DNA from: Macrothele yani
Taxonomy: Eukaryota > Arthropoda > Arachnida > Araneae > Macrothelidae
DNA: 64,000 nucleotides
NCBI GenBank assembly: GCA_039090855.1
Contig: CM076996.1
Location: 48,574,469 to 48,638,468, forward strand
Direction: 5' to 3'
A program made the position numbers and the translations under genes. The notes under the pieces were generated by a model. That model saw only the letters and a program-made list of their open reading frames with translations, did no database searches and had not been told where the DNA came from. Each line of letters begins with the position of its first letter. Position 1 is the stretch's first letter. This document shows positions 54,139 to 64,000 of the stretch, piece after piece.

Positions 54139-54355
54139 ATTGTAGTTCCAAGCATGCTGCTAACAGTGGTGCTTCTGTTATAACCATCTTACTTGCTTTC
54201 ATATATGCCATATGTTTTATTCTTTTTCTTACATCTGATAGGGGAATCGTCTTACAACCAATGTGTCCAGATTCCTCTTGGTGTATTGCGTTTTCATATA
54301 ACTGTAAGTTTTAAATGTGTGCAATAAATAATTGTATTGTATAGCATACTGATTC
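52797..54355 (+). mobile_element. 5'-truncated Jockey/CR1-group LINE
   Basis: It covers the reverse transcriptase to the 3' end. The 3' UTR ends in 'gcaataaataattgtattgt', a simple TTGTAT-type end and not a poly-A, as in several CR1/L2-like lineages. The left junction with Tc1 sequence is near 52797. No clear target duplication. It is a different lineage from the LINE at 14-31 kb (no C-terminal zinc knuckle, different RT signature). Confidence 0.75.
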
Positions 54356-55331
54356 GGAAAAGTACCGTGGGCCACTTAGTTGAGGGGTATATGTAATTCC
54401 GTGGGATTTTGAATGAAGCGAAGTTACGAATACCGGGGGAGTATTGCAAATTAAGCATATAATCATATATTACCAGGTATTTTGCCGGAATTTGTAGCAG
54501 AGGGCCTGTGTGACGTCATTAATTCTAGATGGCCGCCGCTACTATTTAGGAATCTGAACTTGATCTACAACTCCTTTCAGAGTGATCGCATCAAATATTA
54601 TCTAACGACCTTTTTTGTTCACCAAAAAAGCTGAATAAAAAAGGTCCTTAAAAAAATGTGATATTTCTTATTGTTTAGAAGTTATATCACTATTATTGTG
54701 TCTTCCTGTGTAAGTTTCTGTTCGCCGTTCATTTTGAAAGAGATTTCTAGCATTTTTATACTCCGTATGGTAAAGAATATTTGGAAGTACAGTTATAGTG
54801 GTCCTTCAACGAGGAGGAGGAATCAGACGTCCTAAGCCCAATTGAAATGTCAGGACCATCATCACTTCGATCAGTGCAGAAGATCCCTCATCCCTGTCCG
54901 AGGTCATAACTTGCAACATTTCCAAAGAGTGTAGACCACAGAATCGCGTAAGAAGTCAAATAATTGATTATACAGAGACGAATAAGATTATTTTAGACTC
55001 CAACAGGTATGAGGACGTACTTTGGTGATGCCGGCAGTTTTACCATTGAGTGATTTTCAAGAATATTTTGATGAAAATTTGCTGGGTACACATTGTAATC
55101 TTACTGAAGCAAAAGAGACTGATGAATGTGAGGCAGAGTCAGAACCACTCACTACAGTTTCGAATTAGTAAGCTCACAATTCCATTATAAGTGATCCTCC
55201 AACTAAAGAAACTAGAGTCTGTGTTCCCCTATTCATAAATGCCTGCCCAACAAGCACTCAAACACAGCTCACCATATTCACGAAGAAGTTGGAAAAAATA
55301 ACATCTATTGTCACCCCAGAAACAACAAGGT
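54356..55331. other. Unassigned DNA with a possible coding fragment at 55028-55168
   Basis: Most of this has no recognisable feature. 55028-55168 reads M-P-A-V-L-P-L-S-D-F-Q-E-Y-F on the plus strand for 46 codons, acidic (E/D-rich) near its end, with a regular codon look. It may be a piece of the gene whose other parts lie at 59.5-60.1 and 62.6-63.0 kb, but I cannot show this. Confidence 0.3.
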
Positions 55332-56143
55332 GACACCGATTTTGCGGATGTAAGGAGCACGTCCTTGGAATCAGTTCTGGCGCGAATTAAATTTATCAAA
55401 GTTATTCAAAGTCAATGGAACCGGTTTCGAAAATGATCAACTGGTTACAACAACCGATAAAACATCCAGAAATACAAAATTTGTAGAAACACCTACTTAA
55501 TTCCACCAGCGGCTAAAAAGCATGCTACGAAAATTAACAAATGGCGAACAAAAAATTACACATACTACAAGGAAAGTACCAGAGACGAAGAGATTTTCAA
55601 ATCGAACAGTTAAAAGGAGAATGACAGAAGGAAACATGATATAAGTCTACGTCTGCTGGCGGAAAAATTTTGCGTAACGGAAAAGTTGGAAATTGGCGAA
55701 AAATATTCGTCATGGAAAAAGCTATGCTAAGGCAAAGACTTTTCAAATACGTCCCCCGGGAGCAGATAGAGCAAAAAAACCTTTCGACCTTTGCGCATTT
55801 AGCAGGAAATCTTTGCTTTATATAAAGAGGATAATGTTCCACATCTCTGTTGTAGCTAATGGCATATACAGTAAAGAAGGAATTTCTCAATAGCGTTTTT
55901 CGAAGCGGCGATACAGCTACAAACTGCCGAAACATCACTTACCGACAGAACTGTGAACTACAAAATTTCTCATATATTAGCCTGAAGTGTTCTACAAGGG
56001 AAATGGCATCCGGTGTTGAAAGAATTTTTGAAATCGTACATGTAAAAGCAGTGATATGGAGAAAAACAGAATAAACATTTGGGCCCTTAGCGGTACAAAT
56101 GTGCACTTTTTTGGAAAGAAAATACGCACACAGAGTTTACATA

Positions 56144-57552
56144 CACTGCTGGCCACCCAAAATGCAACACCAAGAAGAACACGAGATAGCAAAGCCAGAT
56201 TTACTGGACACATAGCAACAGATACTAAGATGAAACGATTGAGCGTACAGGCCCGTGCGACTTGCGGAACACGCAGACATCAATAGTTCGTGTGGCCCCC
56301 ATGGCTGGCAATAACGGCCGCTACACGCCGCGGCATCGAACGAAGGAGGCTTTGGATGTGGGCTTGGGATATGTCTGTCCAGGTTGCTTCCACCCGTTGC
56401 CACAGTTCATCAGGAGTAGCCGCGGGTGGTGCTTGCCGAGCCACTCGGTTACCGATCGGCGACCAGACGTGTTCGATGGGCGACATATCGGGAGAACAGG
56501 CGGGCCACGGCAGCAGTGACACCTAGTGGGCCGTGAAGAATTGTTGCACGATGCGTGCCACGTGCGGGTGCACATTGTCCTATTGAAACGTGGTCGCTGG
56601 AAGGTCCTGCAGGTAAGGGAGGACTACAGGCTCCAAAACGTCGGAGATTTAGCGGTGGATGTTGAGTGTACCGGCGATGTGTACCAGAGGGGTGCGGGTG
56701 TCATATCCCATTGCGCCCGAAACCATAACGCCAGACGACGGACCGGTATGGCGATGCATATTGCAGGCGTCATACAGTCTCTTGCCGCGGGGCCGCCACA
56801 CGCGGATACAACCATCATGGTGTTGCAGGCAGAAGCGGGATTCGTCGGAGTAGACAATGTTGTGTGATTCCGTAGTCCAGGTGCGGCGTTCTACGACCCA
56901 TTGCCGCCGCACTCGCCGGTGGTGTAACGTCAATGGTAATCGGAGCAATGGGCGCCGTGCGATAAGTCACAGCTGTTGCAGACGACGTCGAACGGTACGT
57001 GCTGACACAGGTTGTTGCGCAACACACCCTAATTCCTGCGCTAACGTTTGTGATGTGGCAGTGCGATCCGTCAATGCCCGCCGCACAACATGCCGGTCCT
57101 GTCGTTCGGTGGTGTGCCGCTATTGCGGCAATCGCTCACGTCGGGCCTGCCGTCCCTCCTGCACCCACCGCATCCAAACTCGCCTCACTGTGGTTGGATG
57201 TCGTCCCACACGGGCGCCGATGTCTCGGTACGATAAACTGCTGTCGCGATTAGCCACTATTCGTCCTTTGTCGAACTCCGAAACGTGCTGGAATTACTGC
57301 CGTATTCTGCGACGAGGCATTAGGAAGCTTCCCACGCACAGGTCCGGCAGCACAACACACTTCCACTACTTACACCCCGCCTTCTGTGCACCCTTCTTAT
57401 AGTGCTTCTCGGTGGCGTGCCCTGCTCACATTATTTTCATATGCCCTGCAATGCTAATCGTTTGCATGTCCTCTCGCGGGCGACGCATGCTGCGAATTTC
57501 ATACCAATCGGATGCTTCCTTCTTCGTGTTGCATTTTGGGTGGCCAGCAGTG
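56144..57552 (-). mobile_element. Tc1-type DNA transposon (family CACTGCTGGCCACCC)
   Basis: TIRs CACTGCTGGCCACCCAAAAT at both ends in inverted orientation, at least 33 bp long (continuing GCAACAC...AAGAAG), with TA on both sides (56142-56143 and 57553-57554). 1,409 bp. Noticeably GC-rich (the transposase part far more than its AT-rich surroundings). The TIRs are almost identical, so the insertion is fairly young. Confidence 0.95.
56280..57320 (-). pseudogene. Tc1 transposase, broken by a few stops and shifts
   Basis: From right to left on the minus strand: F-D-K-G-R-I-V-A-N-R start of the HTH region (about 57265), R-H-P-T-T-V-R-R-V-W, then 56948-56649 open with R-T-W-T-T-E-S and V-Y-S-D-E-S-R-F-C (first Asp, about 56855) and V-M-V-S-G-A-M-G-Y. 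Then come D-N-V-H-P-H (second Asp, about 56575) and, after one in-frame TAG, P-A-C-S-P-D-M-S-P-I-E-H-V-W (Glu, about 56475), ending G-G-H-T-N-Y at 56280. High GC and CpG content give long shadow frames on the other strand. DD34E spacing is kept. Confidence 0.88.
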
Positions 57553-59504
57553 TAGTTAGTGGTATCTGACCGAAGAAAGAAGTTTTTCAATCGGGTTTTT
57601 AGTCCTGCAGATATTGCTGTAAACGGAAACGTTAACTTACACCCTCTGGTGGCAGACGTGTGCGCTAAGGAAAGTTTGAAATTATGTGAGAATCATTCGC
57701 TACTGAAACGCTCTCCAACACAAAACAAAAATTTTAAATCGGACTCTTAGAACCAAAGATATCGACAAAAATAAGATATGACTTTACGCTCCTTGGTGAA
57801 AAAATCCTGCACTATTTTAAGAAGAAAGTATTGTCAAAAGGTTTCTCGGTGTAAGTGGTATTGGTCCACGAAAGAGTTTTTTTAATCGAGATTTCAGGAG
57901 CTCAGAATTTTGCTGCAAATACATCAGACACAGAAATTAACGATTACGACCCCTGTTGGTCAAACCATTCTTTATGAAATATTAGAAATTATATGCAAAG
58001 CATTTCCTATCAGGAGCTGTATCCGGTGCAGAAATAATTTTTCAGATCGGAGTTTTGGAAGCAGAGATATCGAGGAAAACGCAATTTACCTTTACGCCCC
58101 CTATCGAAAAGTCAATGCATTACTTGAAAATTTTGAAATTATATGAGAAACATTTTACACCGGAAACGATACCTGACAAACAAGGAATTTTTTAAATCCG
58201 ACTTTTAGAGGCAGATATATTGACAGAAATAAGATATATGTCTACGCCCCTGGCGGAGAATCCATGCATTATTTTAAGAAGAAAATATTCTCAAATGTTT
58301 ATCAATATGAGCGCTTTCGGTCCAGAAAAGAGTTTTTTCAATCGAGCTCTTAAAAGCTCAGATTTTGCTGCAAATACGTACGAAGCAGATATTAACGCTT
58401 GCGCCCACTGGTGGCCAAACCATATTATACAAAAAATTAGAAATTACAATCATAACATCTCCCACCAGGAACTGTATCAGATGCAGGAAAATGTTTTCAA
58501 ATCGGTGCTTTAGAACCAGAGATACTGGGGAAAGCGCAATTTACATTTACTCCCTAGCGGAAAGTCAATGAACTACTTGAAAATTTTGAAACCGTATGAA
58601 AAAGTGTCACACTGGAAACTCTATCGAACAAAGAAGAGATTTTTCAAATCGAACCATTAGAAGCAGAGATATTGCCAAAAATAAATTATACATCTACGCC
58701 CCCTGGTGGAGAAACCATGGAAAATATTTCTCTTCTTGAAACAAGAGAAATATTTTCTTCTTGTTTCAAGAAGAAAATATTCCAAAATGGTTTGTCGAGG
58801 TTAGTAGTATCGGTCCACGGAAGAATTTTTTTAATCGAGATTTTCGACTCAGATTTTGCTGCAATTGCATAAGAAGCAGAAATCAACACTTACGGCCCCT
58901 GGTATCCAAACCGTTTTATATCATTTATACGGAAAATATTTCCCACCAGGAGCTGTATCCGCTGGAGAAATATTTTTCTAATCGGAGCTTTACAAGCAGA
59001 GATATAGAGTAAAACGCAATTTTCTTTTACGCCCCCTAGCGGGAAATCTATGCGTAACCGGAAAAAGTGACTATACCTGAAACAGTCTTCGACATGAATG
59101 GAATAGAAAGGTAAAATAATTTTTTGAGTGGGATGTTTAGAAGCAAATATATGGAATAAAATGTATTTTGAATTCGATATCATTTGCATTTAAGCCCTCT
59201 AGCGGCAAAATTGTGCATCGTAAGAAAAAAACGAAATAAAGGGTCATTATTCGCACATTTCAAGCCTCCTAAGGCAAAGGAATTTTTCAAATCGGACTAT
59301 TAGTTGCAGAGATATTGTGTCTACAGACGGACGGACGGACGGACAAAACCGATAACATAACCACGATCTTTTTTTTACAAAAGACGTGCTAAAAACTGTT
59401 GTAACATCGGATCTTGGCCTTTATAAGCCCGTTTTAAAATTCGCTATGGCTAAAAACGACTTATCAAAGAATTGCATTCTTAACCAGGTGAGCTAGATAT
59501 AATA

Positions 59505-60090
59505 ATGACGATGCCTCGAGCTATTGGTCCTTTCTTGGATGCTACAAGCATTGAGTTCACCTTAACTGTACTTTATGATGCGAATGTTGTGTCGAAAATT
59601 CTAGCAGGGAAGGGCGTAAGGAGAAAAGTTGAAGCACACACTACACTAAAGCTTGCACTTTTCAAATGCATCATGAACGAATCCTGCAAAGAGCATGTTG
59701 AAATCAAGGAAAGGATGGAATACTACCTGAGCTTAAAAAGTTTCTTAAAAGTTTTCAAATGTTTTTTTTTTTTTTTTTTATCGGGGTTTTACGACCACCG
59801 TGAGCAACTCAATGGGCTATAAACAGTCGCCCGTCCCTAATTTAGGGCCACTGACTCCAAGAAAGGGAAAGAGCCAGTGCCGTAAGACAAACACAATATC
59901 CATGCCTCACCGGGATTCGAACCTGGATGATTTCCAAGAAACAAAATCAGTCCATAATTACGTTGTGGCAGTTCTGACAAATTTGAATGCGATTCCCCAA
60001 ATGTAGGCATTTGAGGCAAAAGGATCTCAAGAAAAACCAAAACTCCGAGTTGCACTTCAGTACATTCATATGGTGGACACAATGCTTTTC
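59505..60090 (+). pseudogene. Fragment of a transposon-associated or uncharacterised gene, part 1
   Basis: Frame 59505-59762 has A-N-V-V-S-K-I-L-A-G-K-G-V-R-R and T-T-L-K-L-A-L-F-K. After the SINE, D-F-Q-E-T-K-S-V-H-N-Y-V-V-A-V-L and then L-R-V-A-L-Q-Y-I-H-M-V-D-T-M-L continue with one stop between. This looks like a protein type found repeatedly in arthropod genomes in connection with mobile DNA, whose function I do not know. The inverted module-bearing element at 60,091 cuts it off. Confidence 0.45.
59763..59931 (-). mobile_element. tRNA-headed SINE, 5'-truncated
   Basis: T-run, 'gaccaccgtgagcaactcaa' tail, body and box B (GATTCGAACC on this strand). It stops at 'cctgg', so the head upstream of box B is missing. 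It splits the gene fragment here. No clear target duplication. Confidence 0.85.
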
Positions 60091-62545
60091 AGCACGTCTT
60101 TTGTAAAAAAAGATCATGCTTAGTTATCGGCTTGTCCGTCCATCCGTTCGGCTGTCCGTCCGTCTGTAGACACGATATCTCTGCAACTAACAGCCTGATT
60201 TGAAACATTCTTTTTGTAATAGGAAGCTTGAAATGTGCGAATGTTGATACTTTATCTCGTTTTTTTACGATGCACAATTTCGCCGCTAGAGGGCGTAAAT
60301 GCAAATGATATCGAATTCAAAATGCATTTTATTCCATATATTTGCTTCTAAACATCCAATTCAAAAAAATATTTTACCTTTCTATTCCATTCATGTCGAA
60401 GACTGTTTGAGGTATAGTCACTTTTTCAAGTTACGCATAGATTCTCCGCTAGGGTGCATAAAGGTAAATTGCGTTTTCCCTGATATCTCTGTTTCTAAAG
60501 CTCCGATTGGAAAAACATTTTCTGCAGCGGATACAGCTCCTGATGGGAAATACTTTCCATATAGATTCTAATATTTGCTGTAAAACGGTTTGGCTACCAG
60601 GGGACGTAAGTGTTGATTTCTGCTTCTGATGTACTTGCAGCAAAATCGGGATTGAAAACATTCTTCCGTGGACCGAAACTACTGACGTCGACAAACCTTT
60701 TGGGAATATTTTCTTCTTAAAACAATGCATAGTTTCGCCGCCAGGGGCGTAGATGTATATTTTATTTTTGTCGATATCTCTGCTTCTAATGGTTCAATTT
60801 GAAAAATTTCTTCTTTGTTAGAGTTTCCAGTGCAACATGTTTTTCATATAATTTCAAAATTTTCAAGTAATTCATTGACTTTCCGCTAGGGGGAGTAAAG
60901 GTGAATTGCGCTTTCCCCAGTATCTCTGATTCGAAAGCTCCGATTTGGAATTTTTTCCCCTGCACCTGACACATAAATTAACGTTTACGTAGGAAATGTT
61001 TTGATTGTTAATTTCTGCTTCGTAGGCATTTGCAGCAAAATCTGAGCTTTTAAAAGCTCGATTGAAAAAAATATTTCATGGACCGATAGCGCTCATGTCG
61101 ATAAACAATTGAGAATATTTTTTTCTTAAAATAAGACATGGTTTCTCCGCCAGGGAGCGTAGACATATATCTGATTTCTGTCAGTATATCTGCCTCTAAA
61201 ACTCGGATGTGAAAAATTCCTAGTTTGTTAGGTATCGCGTCCGGTGTAAAATGTTACTCATATAACTTCAAAATTTTCAAGTAAGGCATAGACTTTCCGC
61301 TAGGGGGCGTAAAGGTAAATTGCGTTTTCCTCGATATCTCTGCTTCTAAAACTCCAATCTGAAAAATATTTTCTGAACCGGATACAGCTCCTGATAGGAA
61401 ATGCTTTGCATATAATTTCTAATATCTGATAAAGAATGGTTTGGCCATCAGGGGGCGTAATCGGTAATTTCTGTGTCTGATGTATTTGCAGGAAAATCTG
61501 AGCTCCTGAAAACTCGATTGAAAAAATTGTTTCGTCGACCGATACCGCTCACATCGAAAAACCTTTTGACAATACTTTCTTCCTAAAATAATGCAGGATT
61601 TTCCCACCAGGGGGCGTAAAGGCATATCTTATTTTTGTCGATATCTCTGCTTCTAAGAGCCCGATTTGAAAACTTATTTCTTTGTTGGAGAGCGTTTCCG
61701 TAGCGAATGATTCTCACATAATTTCAAACTTTTCTTTGCGCACAAGTTTGCCACCAGAGGGTGTAAGTTAACGTTTTCGTTTACAGCAATATCTGCGGGA
61801 CTAAAAACCCGATTTTAAAACTTCTTTTTTCGGCCAGATACCAATAACTATGTAAACTCTGTGTGTATTTTCTTTCCAAAATAGTGCCCACTTTTGCCAC
61901 TAGGAGCCCAAATGCTTATTCTCTTTCTCTCAAAATCACTGTTTCGGCAGTTTGCAGCTTTATCGCCGCTTGGAAAAACGCCATTGAAAAATTTCTTCTT
62001 TACTGTGTGCCATTCGCTACAACAGGGATATGGAACATTATCCTCTTTAAATAAAGCAGAGATTTCCCGCTAGATGCGTAAAGGTTATCTTTTTCTTCGC
62101 TATATCTGCTTCCGGGGGACGTATTTGAAAAGTTGTTTTCCCTTAGCATAGCTTTTCCATGACGAATATTTTTCGCCAATTTCTAACTTTTCCGTTATGC
62201 AAATTTTTTCCGCTAGCAGACGTAGACGTATATCGTGTTTCCTTCTACATATTTTCCTTTTTACTGTTCGATTTGAAAATCTGTTTGTATGTGGTACGTT
62301 CCTTGTAGTATGTGCAATTTTTTGTTCGCCATTTGTTAATTTTCGCAGCGTGCTTTTTAGCCGCTGGTAGAACTAAGATGTTTCCACAAATTTTGTATTT
62401 CTGGATGTTTTATCGATTGTTGAAACAAGTTGATTGTTTTCGAAACCGGTAATATTGCTTTTGAATAACTTTGATAAATTTAATTTGCGTTAGAACGGAT
62501 TCAAACGACGTGCTCATTTCATCTGAAAATTCGGTGTCACGTGTC
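60091..62545 (-). mobile_element. Module-bearing (HINE-like) element, inverted copy
   Basis: Reverse-complement counterpart of the copy at 55,332-59,390: it starts AGCACGTCTTTTGTAAAAAA, then GTCCGTCC-rich words, runs through about 13 cores such as CCACCAGGGGGCGTA (61602) and CCGCTAGGGGGCGTA (61300), and ends ...CAAACGACGTGCTCATTTCATCTGAAAATTCGG. No Tc1 inside. Together with the plus copy it makes an interrupted palindrome of about 2 kb arms around a 700-bp centre. Confidence 0.75.
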
Positions 62546-62639
62546 TTGTTTTTTTTTATCATACCCGTTCGAATTGCAAACTGCGAGTTACACCTTGTAT
62601 CACTTGAAGAGCTGGTTAAATACGTTTTTTCCATCGATT

Positions 62640-62952
62640 TCATATACTACGCGAGTATGATAGCATGGTACTTATTAGAAATGAAATACAGCTTGAAAGC
62701 AAACACTCGGAGTTGCGGATTGAGTTTAAGAAGGACAATTGGGTAATAAGCAAGACAAAAGTACCCTTTTGTGCTTTAGGTTCAGATGGAGCTCTGGAAC
62801 ATCAACACAGGGCAGTGAAAGTACTACTTGGTGGTGTGATTAATATTACTCCAAAGAAACAGGCTCTAGACCGATTCTATTTAGCTTCACCTGAAGCTGC
62901 TAAGGCTCACCACAGAAGGAAAATAAATGTAGGAATCGCAAATTACGAATAG
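62640..62952 (+). pseudogene. Fragment of a transposon-associated or uncharacterised gene, part 2
   Basis: Frame 62665-62952 contains F-C-A-L-G-S-D-G-A-L-E-H-Q-H-R-A-V-K-V and then L-D-R-F-Y-L-A-S-P-E-A-A-K, a C-terminal block I associate with uncharacterised arthropod proteins linked to mobile DNA. It is on the same strand as the part at 59.5-60.1 kb and directly beyond the inverted element, so the two may be halves of one broken gene. It ends with a TAG after A-N-Y-E. Confidence 0.5.
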
Positions 62953-62954
62953 TC

Positions 62955-63290
62955 AAAACATCACCACCTAACAGCACCCAAAGCAACACACACCAAAAAG
63001 AAGATGTTCAACCGATCTACAATTCGATCATGACATTGAATAATCCTGTGAATTATGATGGAAAATAACTCATCAAAATCTCTATAAATGTAGTTTTAAT
63101 GGAAAAATTCAGAAGGACACATAAATAATGACAGAAAAAGGTTGTCAAATGTGTACAACTTTAAAGAAGACCTGACTGAATTAGAGAGTTGTAGCCTGTG
63201 GGCACCAATGAAGAAAGATAAACTTCAGCTGTGTAAAAGTGCACGCAAAGTTGTTAAGACAAATGTTCCATACACCAGTTGAAGGCAGAT
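62955..63290. other. Unassigned AT-rich DNA
   Basis: No feature recognised; possibly the 3' flank of the gene fragment before it. Confidence 0.35.
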
Positions 63291-63295
63291 CGTTC

Positions 63296-63519
63296 TTTTT
63301 TTTTTTTTTTTGATTGGAGGTTTAACGACCACCGTGAGCAACTCAATGGGCTATAAGCAGTCGCCCGTCCCTAATTTAGGGTCACTGGTTCCAGGGAAGG
63401 GAGAGAGCCAGTGCCGTAAGACAAACACAACATCCATGCCTCACCGGGATTCGAACCCGGACTCCGTTCGGACGAATGATCAGAGGCCATCGCTTAGACC
63501 ACTGCGCCACCGGGGCGGC
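63296..63519 (-). mobile_element. tRNA-headed SINE, complete copy F
   Basis: T-run, tail, body, box B and head ending GGGGCGGC. Flanking repeat AGATCGTTCTT on the left and AAATCGTTCTT on the right. Boxes A and B are intact on the minus strand. Confidence 0.93.
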
Positions 63520-63739
63520 ACAAATCGTTCTTAGGTCACACCTTTGCTGATTGCTTCACGAACTCAAACTGACATTGAACTACAGGAATGTTTGGATAAT
63601 TAATTACTAATTCCCTGCAGTACTTCTTTCAACGTTCAACTCATATGGTACAATGATTTCACCTGCAAACAAAAACAAGCTAAAGAGTAACAACATACAG
63701 AGGTTTCTAACAATATTACAGAGGTCTCCTCCCAGGTAG

Positions 63740-63841
63740 CACAGCCTTGTAATTTAACGTTGACCCAACACTGAGCCACCGTCTTCTATTCATAAAAGAC
63801 TGTGGCTCAGCGTTGGGCCTACGTTAAGTTCCAAGGCCGTG
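63740..63841. repeat. 102-bp hairpin element
   Basis: Arms of about 47 bases, ACAGCCTTGTAATTTAACGT... and ...ACGTTAAGTTCCAAGGCCGT, pair with about six mismatches around an ATTCATAA loop. No coding. Could be a small fold-back MITE or a structured RNA source. Confidence 0.75.
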
Positions 63842-64000
63842 ATATCTGGATCATTTGTTATTGAGGATAGATTATCTCTACTAGAACAAACTTTTTCAGA
63901 AGCTGTCCTTGGTGCAATGGCAGAATTGCAAACACCAGAAACTGTCATATGTGAAGACATGCCATGACCTTGCAATTGAATTCAACAATAAAATAAAACC

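Larger units (their letters stand above)
55332..59390 (+). mobile_element. Module-bearing (HINE-like) element, plus-strand copy with Tc1 insertion
   Basis: Starts with ACACCGATTTTGCGGATGTA and AGCACGTCC; ends with (GGAC)n, 'ccgataacataaccacgatc' and AAAGACGTGCTAA. The part before the Tc1 (55332-56143) corresponds to the start in the inverted copy at 61.85-62.54 kb. After it (57553-59390) there are about 11 CTCF-like cores spaced about 150 bp (for example CGCCCCCTAGCGG at 59028). Without the Tc1 it is about 2.65 kb. Confidence 0.72.

Noticed and set aside
56857..57402. 181-codon Cys/Arg-rich plus-strand frame
   Set aside because: It is the complement of the GC-rich Tc1 transposase, whose minus-strand frame has clear family motifs.

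Overview
This is a repeat-dominated, AT-rich animal nuclear sequence, almost certainly arthropod. I lean towards an arachnid because of the mixture of Tc1 lineages, but that is an impression and not a demonstrated fact. I see no intact host gene. Nearly every recognisable coding stretch belongs to a transposable element, and most are broken.

Layout. 1-7.2 kb: mostly unassigned DNA with a 333-bp tandem repeat carrying tRNA-like segments (1330-2177), a diverged ~210-bp tandem repeat (3.3-3.8 kb), a Tc1 relic ending in a palindrome (4.96-5.77 kb) and a fold-back element with a tRNA-like core (5.97-6.29 kb). 7.2-13.7 kb: four successive Tc1-type transposons, each with TA-flanked terminal inverted repeats (TIRs). 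14.1-31.6 kb: one L1/Tx1-like LINE (ORF1, ORF2 with endonuclease, reverse transcriptase and C-terminal zinc knuckle) split twice. A 7.87-kb TIR element with 6-bp target duplications (15,589-23,457) sits in ORF1. A 3.94-kb P-element/THAP9-like transposon with 9-bp target duplications (24,395-28,331), itself hit by three SINEs, sits in the endonuclease domain. Taking both out restores the LINE reading.

32-40 kb: SINE pieces, a ~3.8-kb array of repeats (33.2-37.0 kb) with a CTCF-like core about every 150-160 bp, and a 134-bp x 8 satellite made from the catalytic segment of a Tc1 transposase. 40.5-47 kb: an internally deleted Tc1, a full SINE, a mariner-like relic and two more Tc1 copies. 48.3-52.1 kb: a pogo/Tigger element containing a Tc1 that in turn contains a SINE. 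52.5-54.4 kb: a truncated LINE fused in frame to a Tc1 DNA-binding domain. 55.3-62.5 kb: two inverted copies of the CTCF-like-core repeat around pieces of a transposon-associated gene, one copy holding another Tc1. The last kilobase carries a SINE and a hairpin element.

How the parts relate. The tRNA-headed SINE shares its 3' tail, and its first ~40 bases, with the two ends of the LINE, so this LINE family probably moves it. Nesting gives relative ages: LINE older than the 7.87-kb element and the P-like element, P-like older than its three SINEs, and pogo older than the Tc1 at 49.2 kb, which is older than its SINE. The least explained object is the 7.87-kb element: long TIRs starting 5'-AG, 6-bp target duplications, a large internal palindrome and one candidate two-exon gene that I cannot assign.
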